The notes beneath the pieces were generated by a model. The model did not search any database. It was not told the DNA's origin and saw only the letters and a list, made by a program, of their open reading frames with translations. Below, in pieces: positions 13,630 through 24,637 of a DNA stretch of 64,000 nt. The position numbers and the translations under genes were made by a program. This DNA comes from Perca fluviatilis (lineage: Eukaryota; Chordata; Actinopteri; Perciformes; Percidae): positions 9,107,524 through 9,171,523 of the forward strand of contig NC_053115.1 of NCBI RefSeq assembly GCF_010015445.1, in the 5' to 3' direction. The stretch's first letter is position 1. Each line of letters begins with the position of its first letter.

Positions 13630-13912
13630 CAGGCGGCTCATAACATCCCGGAGGACATAGCCAGACCGGGCGCTCCGTGGATTGTTGTCGGTAGCTACCG
13701 GCAGAATTGAGACTCCGGCAAGACCAGAGGAGGAGGAGGACTGTGCATTTTTGTGCATAATGAATGGAGTACCAACAGCAGGATCGTTGCCCAGCACTGC
13801 TGGAAGCCCTGTCGGTAATATGCAAACCATTTTATTTACCATGAAGAGAGCACACTGCTGTCTACATAGCCCGCGATGCTAACGTTAGCACAAGTTTTGC
13901 TCACCTGCTAAT
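13630..13912 (+). pseudogene. LINE endonuclease domain, 5' part (split by a transposon)
   Basis: Decayed fragment of the apurinic-type endonuclease region of a non-LTR retrotransposon (L2/CR1-like clade by memory). The frame shows DSGKTRGGGGLCIFVHNEWS (from about 13708), then after frame changes CKPFYLP and HTAVYIARDANV up to CTGCTAAT, where a hAT element begins. The same reading frame resumes at 16147 directly after that element, with the CTGCTAA(T/C) bases duplicated. In-frame stops and shifts make it non-functional. This is a mobile-element remnant, not a host gene. Confidence 0.8.
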
Positions 13913-14059
13913 CAGAGGTGTCAGAAGTATTCACATTCATTACTCAAGTACAAGTATAGATACTATGGTTTGAAAAGACTTCTGTAGAAGTTGAAGTATC
14001 AACTCAAGCTTTTTACTCAAGTAAAAGTGTAAAAGTACTGGTTTCAAAACTACTTAAAG

Positions 14060-14229
14060 TAGGGCTGGGCGATATGGCCTAAAAATAAAATCCCCGATTT
14101 TTTTCAAAAAAAATCAGATTTAAGATTTAAATCGATTTTTTTCTCCCTCTACTTAAAATCAATCTGCAGATGACAAAGAAATTGTTCAAAACTGTTTTAT
14201 TTTGTTTTGACTCATACACACACACACAC

Positions 14230-14281
<52 letters not shown>

Positions 14282-15164
14282 TTTGTGGAAATATAAATTG
14301 GTTTGAGTGTTTTCCCTACCAGTTTAGTCTTTTTTGGGGGGGGGCTATATATTCAACAACAACAAAACGGATGCGTGAGATAAAGCTGTTTTCACACATA
14401 GGCCTACAGGTAATTCACTTCTCGTTCCTTGCTAAAAGTTCAAATCGTTTTAACGTTATTGCGCAACCTTGACCCTATTTCCATCTGTTGCTGAGTAACG
14501 TACGTTAACATCCCATGGTCTCTTGAATGTAGCATACCTGTAGCAAGCTCCTTCGTAGCAATAAAAACAAACATTGAAGCGTAGCTCCGTGCTACAGAGC
14601 GGCGATTGCAAGTTGTTTAAGCCGCGACAGACCTCCGTCACAGCTCGGTTGTATCCGCAGCATTTAGAAGATGCGTTGAGCCGCAACAAAGTTCCTCAAC
14701 ACCGCCTCTGGTGCCCCGCATGGTGCTCCTTCAGGTCATCTATAGCTGGTTGTTCAGTTATCCCAGAATAGGTCACTGTCAGCCGGGGACAGTGCACCGC
14801 GAGCTGCCGGTCATTTCGGCGGAGATTACGGATAAGTAATGAAACGACTGGTTAAGAAAATAATTAATGTTAGTCCCTGTTGCTGCCATGTTGTTTGTGT
14901 CTCACAACAGATGATTTTATTCCTTTCTTGGGAACAAACTTCCCACTCTCACCGGTAGCCATGTTGTCACTTGCTGTTGCTGTTTCGTGTGTGCTATGAT
15001 GTTGTTGTTGTCGCTTGCCATACTGCTATGTGAAACTAAAGCTACGGAAGCTCCGGGGAGCCAAAAATGCGCCATTACACAAAAACTCGATTTACTTATT
15101 TTTTAAATCGCCCGCAACAAAAAATTCGAATTAATTCATTTAATCGATTTTTCGCCCAGGCCTA
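14060..15164. mobile_element. hAT-type element nested in the Tol2-like hAT
   Basis: Left end TAGGGCTGGGCGATATGG, right end TCGATTTTTCGCCCAGGCCTA, with TTTAAATCG-type sub-terminal motifs. The 8-bp duplication ACTTAAAG is exact (14052-14059 and 15165-15172). The interior contains a CA microsatellite (14217-14279) and no recognisable transposase. Confidence 0.9.
14217..14279. repeat. CA microsatellite
   Basis: About 30 CA units with one interruption near 14230. Confidence 0.95.
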
Positions 15165-16146
15165 ACTTAAAGTGTAAAAGTAAAAGTAATGTAAGGGGAA
15201 AAAAATGCCATTAAGGACAAAAGCTTAGGCCACCCCACAAGGGCCTATAGTGCACTACCCCACCTCCACAAAAAGGAGCACCTTGTTCAGTTGTATTTGT
15301 CTGTTCTGTATGTTCAAAAATATAAAACAGTAAAAAGTTGATCTAAGAAAGAAGAAGAAAAAAAAGAGAGCACAAGGTGAAATTAAAGAACGGCTTGTGT
15401 ATGCTAAGGCCACAGGGTCAAAATTAAATGATTTATTAAAAATGTAATAAGATAATAACTTATTTCAGGCTGAGTCTGTGTTTTTCATACAACGGCAGCT
15501 ACAGTCTGGTTTTAGAATCCTCTACAGTGAAATACAGACACACTTTTACACCGTTTAGCATTGTAACCGTGTTTACTCCAGCTGCTAGCTAGCTAACGGT
15601 AGGCTAACGTTACCTGCTTTCGAGTGTTTGTTAACTAGCGTCCCGTGCGGCGATGTTTCAGTTCCCTCTAACGTCCGTTTTCGGAGCATCAGAGAGAAGC
15701 GCAGGCATTTAAGTGGCACCTAATAATAAGGCACCGAAATCCGCGTTGCTATTCGATCCGGTAGATAACGGTCGTTAAGGCACCGGGACTGTGCAGGTGC
15801 GTTGGATCACGTACAAACTAATGGTGTGTCGGAATGGTAGGTTATATGTTTATACTTCTCATCCAACCACAATCAAATTCACTCTCTCCGGATGGCGCGA
15901 TTTATCTGGATAGGTTGTTTTTTTTGTGTGTGTGTTTTTTTTGTTTTTTTTTTAATGATGACAAGCAGGAATGAAAACGAGCCAAACTGAAATAGGAGTA
16001 AGTGGCTATTTTTAAAATGTAAGTAGTAGAAAGTACAGATAATTGCGTGAAAATGTAAGGAGAAGAAGTAAAAAGTCTGCTGTAAAATAATTACTCCAGT
16101 AAAGTATGGTAACGAAGTATTTGTACTTCGTTACTTGACACCTCTT

Positions 16147-16436
16147 CTGCTAACCATAGTCAACAGACTGCAGCGTGAACACCCAGGGGGGGTACATATT
16201 GTAGCAGGGGACTTTAATAAGGCATCCATAAAGTCAGTACTCCCCAGCTTTTTCCAGCATGTAGATTGTGCTACTAGAGGGAAGAACACAGAAGTTCAGT
16301 GTTCAGCCAGATCACATCCAACTACTCCTGATCCCAGCATACATCCCGGTCAGAAGGACTATACAGCAAAGTAGAAGGACTATCAAAACCTGGCCGGACA
16401 CTGCCCTATCCCAGCTCCAGGATTGCTTCCAATAAG
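16147..16436 (+). pseudogene. LINE endonuclease domain, 3' part
   Basis: Continuation of the LINE fragment at 13630-13912. It reads VNRLQREHPGGVHIVAGDFN (the GDFN motif of AP-type endonucleases), then LPSFFQHVDCATRGKNT. A short deletion and frame change follow, then DHIQLLLIPAYIPVRRT and IKTWPDTALSQLQDCF. The order and spacing match the endonuclease-to-linker region of L2/CR1-like LINEs. The downstream reverse transcriptase is missing. Confidence 0.85.
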
Positions 16437-17052
16437 GACATGGTTGTGTGCAATATGTTACAGAACAGAGCCCTTTGTTTATTATGATTTCATCTTGCTT
16501 GTATGCTGCACAATTTACATTACAGCAGTGGTGTACAACTGAATGTTTACTCAGTTCTACACTAGTTCAATTAGTATTTTGGATGTCTTTACCAGGCTTG
16601 TGCAAAATTCAGAATTTCAGAAATGGCCTCCATTCAGTTCATGAATTGGAATTTGAATTGAATTGACTCCGCCCCACAGGATGTTGAATTTGAATGACAC
16701 GAAGTGGAATTAAATTCATGGCAATTCAAAGAAATTCCACACAGTCACACAACAGAAAGACTGTGTTGAATCTCACATACATTCAGTGTTAGGAAGGTTA
16801 CTTTGGAAATGTAATTGCTTACCCATATTAAATGTGGTTTGGATTACTTAAAGAACAATGTGCAGGTTGGACACCCCTATACAGCATAGTGTATATTAAT
16901 GATAAACAACTATATTTTCAAAACTGGAGGAATATATAACCGCCATAAACGATATTTTGAGATAAAATTGTGATAAAATAACTTCCGTATCTATCACTGA
17001 CCAGAAGTGACGTAACGCGAGGGAGTCTGGTCAAGTTCATGCTCAAATTACA

Positions 17053-17220
17053 ATGGACGTGGATGAAGAAACCGAGCTCTCCAACGTTGGCGAGCATGCC
17101 TATGATGGCACACAAGCCAATAATTATGAGCCTCCTAGAAGAGATAGAGGTCAGGGGGAGATTAGGGGGAGGAACAATGGGCAGAAGAGAGAAGTAGAGT
17201 TGCGAACCAGTGGCGAATAG
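17053..17220 (+). CDS. possible first exon of the P2X7-ballast-like gene (55 codons)
   Basis: An open frame MDVDEETELSNVGEHAYDGT followed by ANNYEPPRRDRGQGEI and a basic tail, ending in TAG. It lies 290 bp before the recognisable P2X7-ballast-like exon on the same strand, inside the same transposon. Teleost proteins with a ballast-like domain often begin with an acidic stretch and a short YxFEP-like motif, and NNYEPPRR could be that. The link is an inference; a donor site inside the frame was not settled. Confidence 0.35.
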   Translation: MDVDEETELSNVGEHAYDGTQANNYEPPRRDRGQGEIRGRNNGQKREVELRTSGE

Positions 17221-17512
17221 GGCAAGTGACTTTGTGAGTTACTGTGTAGTATGGTGGCTAACTCTGGTTCATCTAGGCTAGTACATTGGTGTTATACAAA
17301 AAATCTGCTTTAGCAAACATACTTTCGACCATGTTTTAGATTAAACATACATGTAGATTGTCTTAATTTAAGCCAGCAACGTTTTGTCTTGTGATATTCT
17401 ACAACCTAAGATTTTAACGCTCAGACAGCTGTGGAGTCCATCAGAGCCATGGATGTATTAAGAGAAGCAGGTTAGCACTAGCACATAGTCGTTTTGTTGG
17501 CTAGGTGTTTAG

Positions 17513-17730
17513 TGTGGACATTGTGAGGCTATGGCGTCGGCGGTGGACAGCATGTATTGTCGAGAGGTGGATGCCTACTGGGCACTAGTTGAGGGTTTAG
17601 TCCCGGCACGGACATTACCTGCCTCCATCCCGGCTTTGATGCCTGCTGCCTCAACCCGTTCTCGCTGCAGGTAGCATACCTCAACTTCAGGCAGGAGTAT
17701 GGCCCTCTCCAAGCCAACAGACCAGAGTAT
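17513..17730 (+). pseudogene. P2X7-ballast-like domain, cysteine-rich exon
   Basis: After a TGTTTAG acceptor the frame reads CGHCEAMASAVDSMYCREVD and AYWALVEG. One frameshift follows, then FSPGTDITCLHPGFDACC and LNPFSLQVAYLNFRQEYG up to RPE(Y), with GTATGT or GTTTAG as donor. The CGHC...YCRE spacing, the ITCLHPGFDACC motif and the LQVAY.NFRQ.YG run match the zinc-binding cysteine-rich C-terminal ballast domain of P2X7-related proteins, known in teleosts and invertebrates as a separate domain. It has no channel segment. The frameshift makes it a likely pseudogene. Motif match is by memory; frame and splice signals are seen directly. Confidence 0.75.
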
Positions 17731-18377
17731 GTTTAGACGAGACTAATTTATAACACTATTGTATTATTATACACTTCTATTATAGTCAGTTTTCTAAACA
17801 AATAAACTATCAAAAATAATTAATGTACATACTGTAACTTCTTATATATAGCCATATTCTACTGCTCTTCATACTATTCCTCCTGCACATACAGTACTTA
17901 TTCTTACATTACCGTTTCTGCACTACAATGGTACTGTTACCACACTGCACATATCTGTCTATATGGTTCATACTGAATATCTATATTTATTCAGTTTTTC
18001 TTATAATATATTCTGTTAATACCCTGCATATACATCTATATTCTTACTATGTTACTCCTACTACATTGCACATATCTGTACATGTTCATTACTTACGCTT
18101 ACTTAGACATATTTGATTTTGTTTCACTTCTAGTTGGACGCAAACTGCATTTTATTGTCTTTGTACTTGTACTCTGCACAATGACAATAAAGTATAATCT
18201 AATCTAATGTGCATTATTATGCTGAGGGATTAGCAGATTTTTAAACTCTGATGTGCATACATACCTTTATGGAATAGAATAACTGAAAATGTTACATCAA
18301 ATAAGTCTATCACTCTTGATCATATTGACTGTTAACAGGATTATCAATATCAACATTGCACCCATATCATTCTCTAG

Positions 18378-18520
18378 GCATTCCGATACACAGCCTACAG
18401 GCAGGTGGTCCGATAGACATGGGTTTCTGGGCAGGGAGATCAGGAAGGCAATACCAGCTTGTGTTGTGGCCGCAATCAGGAGGCAGTTTCCAGAGGAAGG
18501 GAGGCAATCAATAAATATAT
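18378..18520 (+). pseudogene. P2X7-ballast-like domain, last exon
   Basis: After a CTCTAG acceptor the sequence reads AFRYTAYRQVVR. A 1-2 base shift follows, then RHGFLGREIRKAIPACVVAA and IRRQFPEEG. P2X7 and its relatives end with the same order: an AYR motif, a tryptophan/Gly-Phe segment, an (I/L)P-(A/S)-C-(V/C) motif and IR..FP. This exon should follow 17513-17730 across an intron of about 650 nt. The frameshift again indicates decay. Confidence 0.75.
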
Positions 18521-18804
18521 TTTCTTTTCACAAAATGAACACAATCACAAAGTGTCTTGTTGTATAAAATGTATTCATAATTTCATTGATAGTAACTAGG
18601 AGTGTTAGGCAAGTTACTTCCAAAATGTAGTTCATTATAGATTACTAGTTATTGTCATTTCAGAGTAATTAGTAATATTAGTCTCTGAATTGTAATGCTT
18701 TACACTACCTTTGCATTACTTTAGTTTGACTTTGCAGGTAGCTTGTGAATTTCACCACCAGATCAATAAAGTCTCATCTTTGTCAACTTTAATACATCAT
18801 AACA

Positions 18805-19195
18805 AGAGTTCTCTCAAGACACTTTACAAATAGAGTAGGTATAATTTACACTATAATTTGGAGATGTTACACTATAATTTACAGGGACCCAACAATTCTA
18901 GTAATTCCCCAAGAGCAAGCATTCAGTGTGACAGTGGCGAGGAAAACCTCCCTCTCAGGAAGAAACCTGGGACAGACCCAGGCACTTGGTAGGCAGTGTC
19001 TGACGGTGCCGGTTGGGGGTGTGATGAACAGTGGCAATAATAGTCACAATAAAGATAATTGAACTAAGAGTATAAATAGTAGTTCATGGTGTAGCAGGAC
19101 GTGCATAGCAGGACCACGGCGACAGCTGCAGCCATGATTTAGGGGCCACCCTAGTCCAAGGAAAACTGCTAGGCGAAAAAAAAAAAAAAAAAAAA
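18805..19195 (+). mobile_element. retroelement 3' end with poly-A tail
   Basis: Dispersed teleost repeat (GACACTTTACAAATAGAG, CAGTGGCGAGGAAAACCTCC, CTCAGGAAGAAACCTGGGACAGA, GGTGCCGGTTGGGGGTG phrases) ending in about 20 A at 19176-19195. It is probably a 5'-truncated LINE or a SINE. The left boundary is approximate and no clear target duplication was found. It lies inside the 5.2-kb element. Confidence 0.6.
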
Positions 19196-19714
19196 GTTGC
19201 ACAACATCACATAATCAGTGGTCACAAGACATACAACCTAATACAGTCCAGTATGAAATGTCTTCTTCCTACCATTAGAAGTAATTTGTAAATGTTTATG
19301 TGTCATATACAGCTAATGATAGATACAAGTTACACTACCTGATGAGCTTTGCAGACATCTGATGTTGCACTGTGACCTACGACGAAGCACTAATGGCCCA
19401 GGATCCTGTAGAGAGAAGCCCTCTGTCAGGTGCATCTATCCCTTCATTACTGGCTGCACGCTCTGCCAAAATGTGAAAAACACGGAGGTTCAAAATCACT
19501 CACAAAAATAGGATACAAGCTATGTTACCAACTGGATCAGTAATAATAATAATAAAAGAGAAATAAAACCAAAGCAGCTCTGACGTGTCAAAACCTCTAG
19601 TGGCAAAATCTAGGAGATTTCAGCATATTGATTAATATATCATTTTGGACTTTGTAAATTACCAGAGAGTAGCCTACTGGGATACAAAATCGTGCGAGAG
19701 AATGGTCTGAATTG

Positions 19715-20256
19715 AAATGCAGGGGAAACTGGAGTTTTGTGCTAGCTAGCTGCCTGCCAACAGCTCATAGCTAGCTTAATAAAATGCGGGGGAAACGGGG
19801 GTGTTTGTGCTAGCTAGCTGCCTGCCAACAGCTCATAGTTAGCTTAATAAAATGCGGGGGAAACGGGGGTGTACGTGTGCTAGCTAGCTGCATGCCAACA
19901 GCTCATAGCTAGCTAGCTTAATAAAATGCGGGGGAAAACGGGGGTGTTTGTGCTAGCTAGCTGCCTGCCAACAGCTCACAGCTAGCTTAATAAAATGCGG
20001 GGGAAACGGGGGTGTTTGTGCTAGCTAGCTGCATGCCAACAGCTCATAGCTAGCTTAATAAAATGCGGGAGAAACGGGGGTGTTTGGGCTAGCTAGCTGC
20101 CAACAGCTCATAGCTAGCTTAATAAAATGCGGGAGAAACGGGGGTGTTTGTACTAGCTAGCTGCCTGCCAACAGCTCATAGCTAGCTTAATAAAATGCGG
20201 GGGAAACGGGGGTGTTTGGACTAGCTAGCTGCCAACAGCTCATAGCTAGCTCAATG
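19715..20256. repeat. GCTAGC-rich minisatellite, 8 copies of about 68 bp
   Basis: Tandem unit of 62-72 bp: AAAATGCGGGGGAAACGGGG, then GTGTTTGTGCTAGCTAGCTG, then CCTGCCAACAGCTCATAGCTAGCTTAAT. Eight copies of CAACAGCTCA are counted. Each copy carries palindromic CTAGCTAG/GCTAGC. Small length variants are shared by neighbouring copies, pointing to local slippage or unequal exchange. It lies within the 5.2-kb element. Confidence 0.93.
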
Positions 20257-20603
20257 CAAACTGCATTGATTTCAAGGCAGACAATTACGAAAACCTGTTC
20301 TAAAGCTCAGTCTCTCCCTCTCTCTGTATACTGAAGCCCTGATGCTAGGATTTTGCAGTCAGCGCATTTTTAATCCAGATGAGGGAATGATTTCAGATGC
20401 AATTTTAGCTACTCCTGTCATCAAATCATCAGCTACCAAATGTTTGCTAATGCAATAGCCAAGCTAACATGTATGTTACTAGTTAGATGGTGGATTGCCC
20501 AATACATACACGCTCAAATCACTTCTTTATTCTGAAATTATTAGACTAAAACATTACGAAATCAGCCAAATTAAGAGTTACAATAATTAAAAGTAAGACT
20601 TAC

Positions 20604-20890
20604 TCTGCTAGGAGCTCTTTTTCGGTGCATGGAATTTCTGCAAGTGCTATAGCACTTGGTCCTCCAGTCCTGCCCGCGCCAGATTCAGGTGAAAGCTTTG
20701 ATGGTGGTGGACTTGATTCCATCGAGTGCACCGAGGGAACAGCATCGGTAATAAGCCTCACATTGTCCTTACTTCAAAATCCCATCCGAGACTCCAACAA
20801 ATCTCCAGGTCTATAACTCTCCGGAGTGAAATGAGCACCACAAACGACCGAGTGTGGTGACAGACGCGGCAGTGAAGTCTGCTCACTTCA
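20604..20890 (-). pseudogene. THAP zinc-finger exon (C-terminal half)
   Basis: On the minus strand, after a TTTTGTGCAG acceptor, the frame reads SVVCGAHFTPESYRPGDLLE, SRMGF, an in-frame stop, then SKDNVRLITDAVPSVHS and a Ser/Pro-rich tail, ending at a GTAAGT donor. The C-x2-HF and the closing AVPS motif are the signature of the C2CH THAP finger, a DNA-binding domain found in P-element transposases and in domesticated proteins. The first zinc ligands should lie in an upstream exon that was not found. The stop between the two motifs suggests decay. It points opposite to the P2X7-ballast-like exons in the same element. Confidence 0.72.
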
Positions 20891-21597
20891 CCTGCACAAA
20901 ACGCACACAAAAACGAAAATACTTGCTTTTCCTACAAGGAAAATTATGTACACGATTTCCTGACAGGCTGGACTTTGTGCAACCAGCACAAACACAATAA
21001 TTTACCATTATGACTTACATAAACTTTCTCTATAGCTCTCTCTCTCTCTCACCACTGTAGAGTGAGAAGAAAACTATTGTTTACCTCTGCCTACGTCATA
21101 TGACGCGTTGCGTCATAATTTCACCCTAGGGTCCTTTGCACCATGAACTCGAGCCAAACACCCCCAGAAGTTTTTTTTCACCTGCGTCGAACATTGGGAG
21201 AGTTAGCGTAGAGTAGCGTTATCAGCTGAATAGCTTAGCGCAGGGGCTAATGGATCCAGTGATGTATCTCGTAAATGACCCCACTAATAATGCCCGAAAT
21301 GATACCAAACTTCTACACTAGTACAAATAGGTTATGCACTCATAAAACGATGGATTGGAAAGTTTGTGAGTACACCAGAAGTGTATGTAAGTAACACTTG
21401 CCTGCTGGCTTCTCGTCTCTTCTGCTGCTGCTACCGAGTGCTTAGGGTCGTCTACAAATTACAACACCGAAAAGAGATACAACAAAAATATTTATTAATT
21501 TAACTTTTTTTTTTTTTTAAGTAAGTGCTATAGTATAACTAGCAGGAGACAATTTATAATTGAAGTAAGTTTGGAGACATTACCTTATTTAATCATT

Positions 21598-21599
<2 letters not shown>

Positions 21600-21659
<60 letters not shown>
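21600..21659. repeat. TA microsatellite
   Basis: About 29 TA units inside the right part of the 5.2-kb element. Confidence 0.95.
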
Positions 21660-21661
<2 letters not shown>

Positions 21662-21843
21662 CTTAAATGATGTATATGAATTTCTTTGAATTTTTATTGA
21701 ATTGCAATTCTGCTTCCTTTTAATTCAAATTCGAATTGTAATTTTAGATCCTGTTTTTGACATAAATTCAATTCAAGAATTTAATTGGAATTAAGGAGTC
21801 ATTCTCAATTCAATTCTGAATTGTGCACAAGCCTGGTCTTTAC

Positions 21844-21903
21844 AAGGACTGAGCCTTTGTACATGGGGCGCATGCTCTACCAGGTGAGCTATCCAGGCGC
21901 CCC
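21844..21903 (-). mobile_element. tRNA-derived SINE copy 2, truncated
   Basis: Minus strand GGGGCGCCTGGATAGCTCACC with box-A-like TAGCTCACCTGGTAGAG, same family as 13345. Only the tRNA head remains; it begins right beside the target duplication of the 5.2-kb element. The missing body was not found at that element's left flank. Confidence 0.75.
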
Positions 21904-22666
21904 ACAGTATATCAATTTGAGTCAGAATGGAAAAATGTATGGGTTGCATTATTTTTTAATTAACAGAAATTATATTTGTATATGAATATATAATATATTT
22001 TGTATGATTTGTATCTCCATGTTTTCATTTTGATGGACTCGTATTGGAACTCACACTGGCCAGCACTTCACTGTGTGAGTGTTCTCAAAGTTAGTCCCTG
22101 TGATCAAAACATTAATCAAAAGCACCATTAAGATCTGATTGAGAGTATGACTTTTTTTGTGGCTCAAAAAGCCCTTTTCTAAGAAACAAAACAAAACAAA
22201 AAAAGTTGGTACCAACCTCGGCTACAGGGTATTTCCGTGACATTTTGTGATCACTCGCTGAATGTCAAGACTCTTGCTGCAAGCCTGCTGAAAGCAAAAT
22301 TCTTTCAGGGAATAAGTGCTTTCTCAGTATGACTTCAGCTTTTTTCTCCCTTGCCTAATTTTAATTTTGTTGTAAAGGTTTTTGCTGTGCTCTTGCATCA
22401 AAAGCGAAATGCAGTGTGAAACATAATGGAGACAATGAGAGGCTTTTATTGTAGTGGTGTCACATTAATACTGTATGTAGGTCTTCATACGTTTAGTGAT
22501 GGCATGTTTTTACCTCCTGGAAGTGAATATGTCCTGACCTAAATGAAAGGCAGGTACATGCTTTGTGGGCCTTTTTGGAAACTTCCTCTGGTATTTTGAC
22601 AGTGGGCCAAATACTTTGTCAGAATGGCTGTTTTGAACCGAAATTGGAACGCGGAAAGAGAAAGAT
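21904..22666. other. unique sequence
   Basis: No gene or repeat recognised. Confidence 0.5.
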
Positions 22667-23290
22667 CATAATCATAATAATAATAATAATAATAATACAT
22701 TTTTTTTATATAGTGCTTTTAAAAGGTACTCAAAGGCACTTTATAAGGTCAACGGAAAAAATAAAACTTTATAACAGGTCAGTTTGGAAAGGACTCAGTT
22801 TAACAACATGTGACAACAAATATTAAAAAGGTGCAACAAAACAGCATAGAAACAGGCTTAAAAAAAGAAGAAGAAAAAGCACATAATTTGGTACAAAACA
22901 GCACTAAAGAAAATTCTAAAAATGGGTTTTGAGTTTCGGTTTTGAAGTGAGCAAGTGATGTGGGAAGTCTGAGATCTTGGGGAGAGAGGAGGGTAGCAGC
23001 AGAGACATGCTGTGGATCTGATTGGTGGTCATTGGTGCTAGAGTAAGGAGTTTGCAGGAGGTTAGGGGGTTGTGTTAGTGAAGCTTTGTAGGTGATGAGA
23101 GGATTTATTTTGAACTATTCTGTGTTGGATGGGGAGCCAGTGGAGGTTTTGGAGACTGGAGTGATGTTTAGTCTCTGGGGCTGGATGTGGGAGAGGAATT
23201 TGGTGGAGACAGACAGTGTTGCAGTAGTCCGTCATTTGTAGGTTGAAATCCTGGATGAGTGTCTCACGGCTGAGAAGAAAGGAAAGGGAC
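22667..23290 (-). pseudogene. LINE 3' end with reverse-transcriptase C-terminal remnant
   Basis: On the minus strand the frame at about 23045-23240 reads LQMTDYCNTVCLHQI and then SSLQNLHWLPIQHRIV. These fit the (L)DYCN and LHWLPI..RI motifs near the C-terminus of L2/CR1-like LINE ORF2. The lower-coordinate part is the 3' untranslated region, ending in the common TATATAGTGCTTTTAAAAGG phrase and an AAT tract (22671-22695) that may be the LINE's microsatellite-like tail. Truncated and decayed. Confidence 0.75.
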
Positions 23291-23300
23291 TTGCGGGCAA

Positions 23301-23848
23301 TTGCGGTCGGCGTGTGCCTGTTGCATGCGTGTGTACCTGTCCGTCCAGAGCTAATCCGGCATACTACTGGACCCATCCGCCTAATGTTTCTTGTGCACAT
23401 GTGGACATTAGAGTCAGAATGAACTCCTCTTTGTTTGGGAGGGAAAAGGGAGAGCACCTGGTGGAGATTTGCACTCTATTGAGTGCACTTTTCTAGTTAT
23501 TAATGTGAACGCTTGCATTTCCAATTTCTACCTTGCCGTATTTTTTTCTATTTGTGTTCTATTGCATTAGTGCTCCTGAGAAATACTGTCTCCTTTGATT
23601 TGCAGAATGAAATAGACCTGTTCCTTACATCTATTTTCTGCCTTGTTTCTTATCATCTCCATAAATTAATAGAGAATATAGCTGTTTATCACTGTCTCCA
23701 CTCCGACTCTCTCTTGCCACTGCGCCCCATCTCATCGCTTCGATGTACTTATGAGAAAGTTTTTGAGTGCTTTTGTGTGTAGAGGAGTTTGCTGTGAATA
23801 TTTATGCCATCTAGGCCCCATGTTAGAGCATACACTTTGTTTGTGCCA

Positions 23849-23884
<36 letters not shown>

Positions 23885-24284
23885 TTGTTTTTGGTTTTGT
23901 TGTGTGTGTGTGTGTGTGTGTGTGTGTTTTTGTTAAGAATAAGTAGAACAGTAGTTAGGACTGGGTAGGATTGTCTCCAGAGTGCTGCTGATGATAATTA
24001 CTGTAGAGAGAGGGTCTCAGGGGACTGCAGGCCAGCTGCCTGCCTTGCTGCCTTTCGCCTCTTACTGTACTGCTTTCTTCCAGGGCAGACATGTAACACT
24101 CAGATTATTCCTTTCCTGTCAAGACCTCAGTAGTGTCATGACTTGACTATCTGGTAGCATTAAGCATGACTGGGAGTGACTGGAACCATAATTGTGGTCA
24201 TGCTTAGTCTAAAGGTGATTTTGGAGCAGACACAATCCATTAATTTGCCAAATAAATCCAATAATTGGTCAAATAAGGGGTGGG
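23301..24284. other. unique sequence with TG tracts
   Basis: No gene recognised. TG microsatellites at 23851-23882 and 23900-23926. Confidence 0.5.

Positions 24285-24637
<353 letters not shown>

Larger units (their letters stand above)
13913..16146. mobile_element. Tol2-like hAT, non-autonomous, inserted in a LINE
   Basis: The left end CAGAGGTGTCAGAAGTA and the right end TACTTGACACCTCTT are inverted repeats, with sub-terminal ACTCAAGTA/AAGTACTTT motifs typical of Tol2-type hAT ends. 8-bp flanks CTGCTAAT (13905-13912) and CTGCTAAC (16147-16154) differ at one base. Length is 2,234 bp, of which 1,105 bp is another element (14060-15164). No transposase motif was recognised in the remaining 1.1 kb. 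Confidence 0.87.
16593..21835. mobile_element. 5.2-kb TIR transposon carrying P2X7-ballast-like and THAP sequences
   Basis: Ends are CAGGCTTGTGCAAAATTCAG (left) and, inverted, CAGGCTTGTGCACAATTCAG (right), about 23 of 25 identical. Sub-terminal GAATTGAATT-rich repeats and a GACTCC motif lie inside both ends. The flanking 8-bp duplication GTCTTTAC is exact (16585-16592 and 21836-21843). An 8-bp duplication fits hAT or P superfamilies; the THAP finger inside fits P, the CAG-type end fits hAT. Contents: a decayed P2X7-like gene (+), a retroelement insertion with poly-A, an 8-copy minisatellite, a THAP exon (-) and a TA microsatellite. No DDE or RNase-H transposase core was recognised. Confidence 0.85.

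Noticed and set aside
19715..20256. Regular repeats as a CRISPR array
   Set aside because: Units are contiguous without unique spacers, in a vertebrate transposon; it is a minisatellite.
23062..23457. 131-codon minus-strand frame as a host gene
   Set aside because: Its C-terminal half carries LINE reverse-transcriptase tail motifs; annotated as LINE remnant instead.
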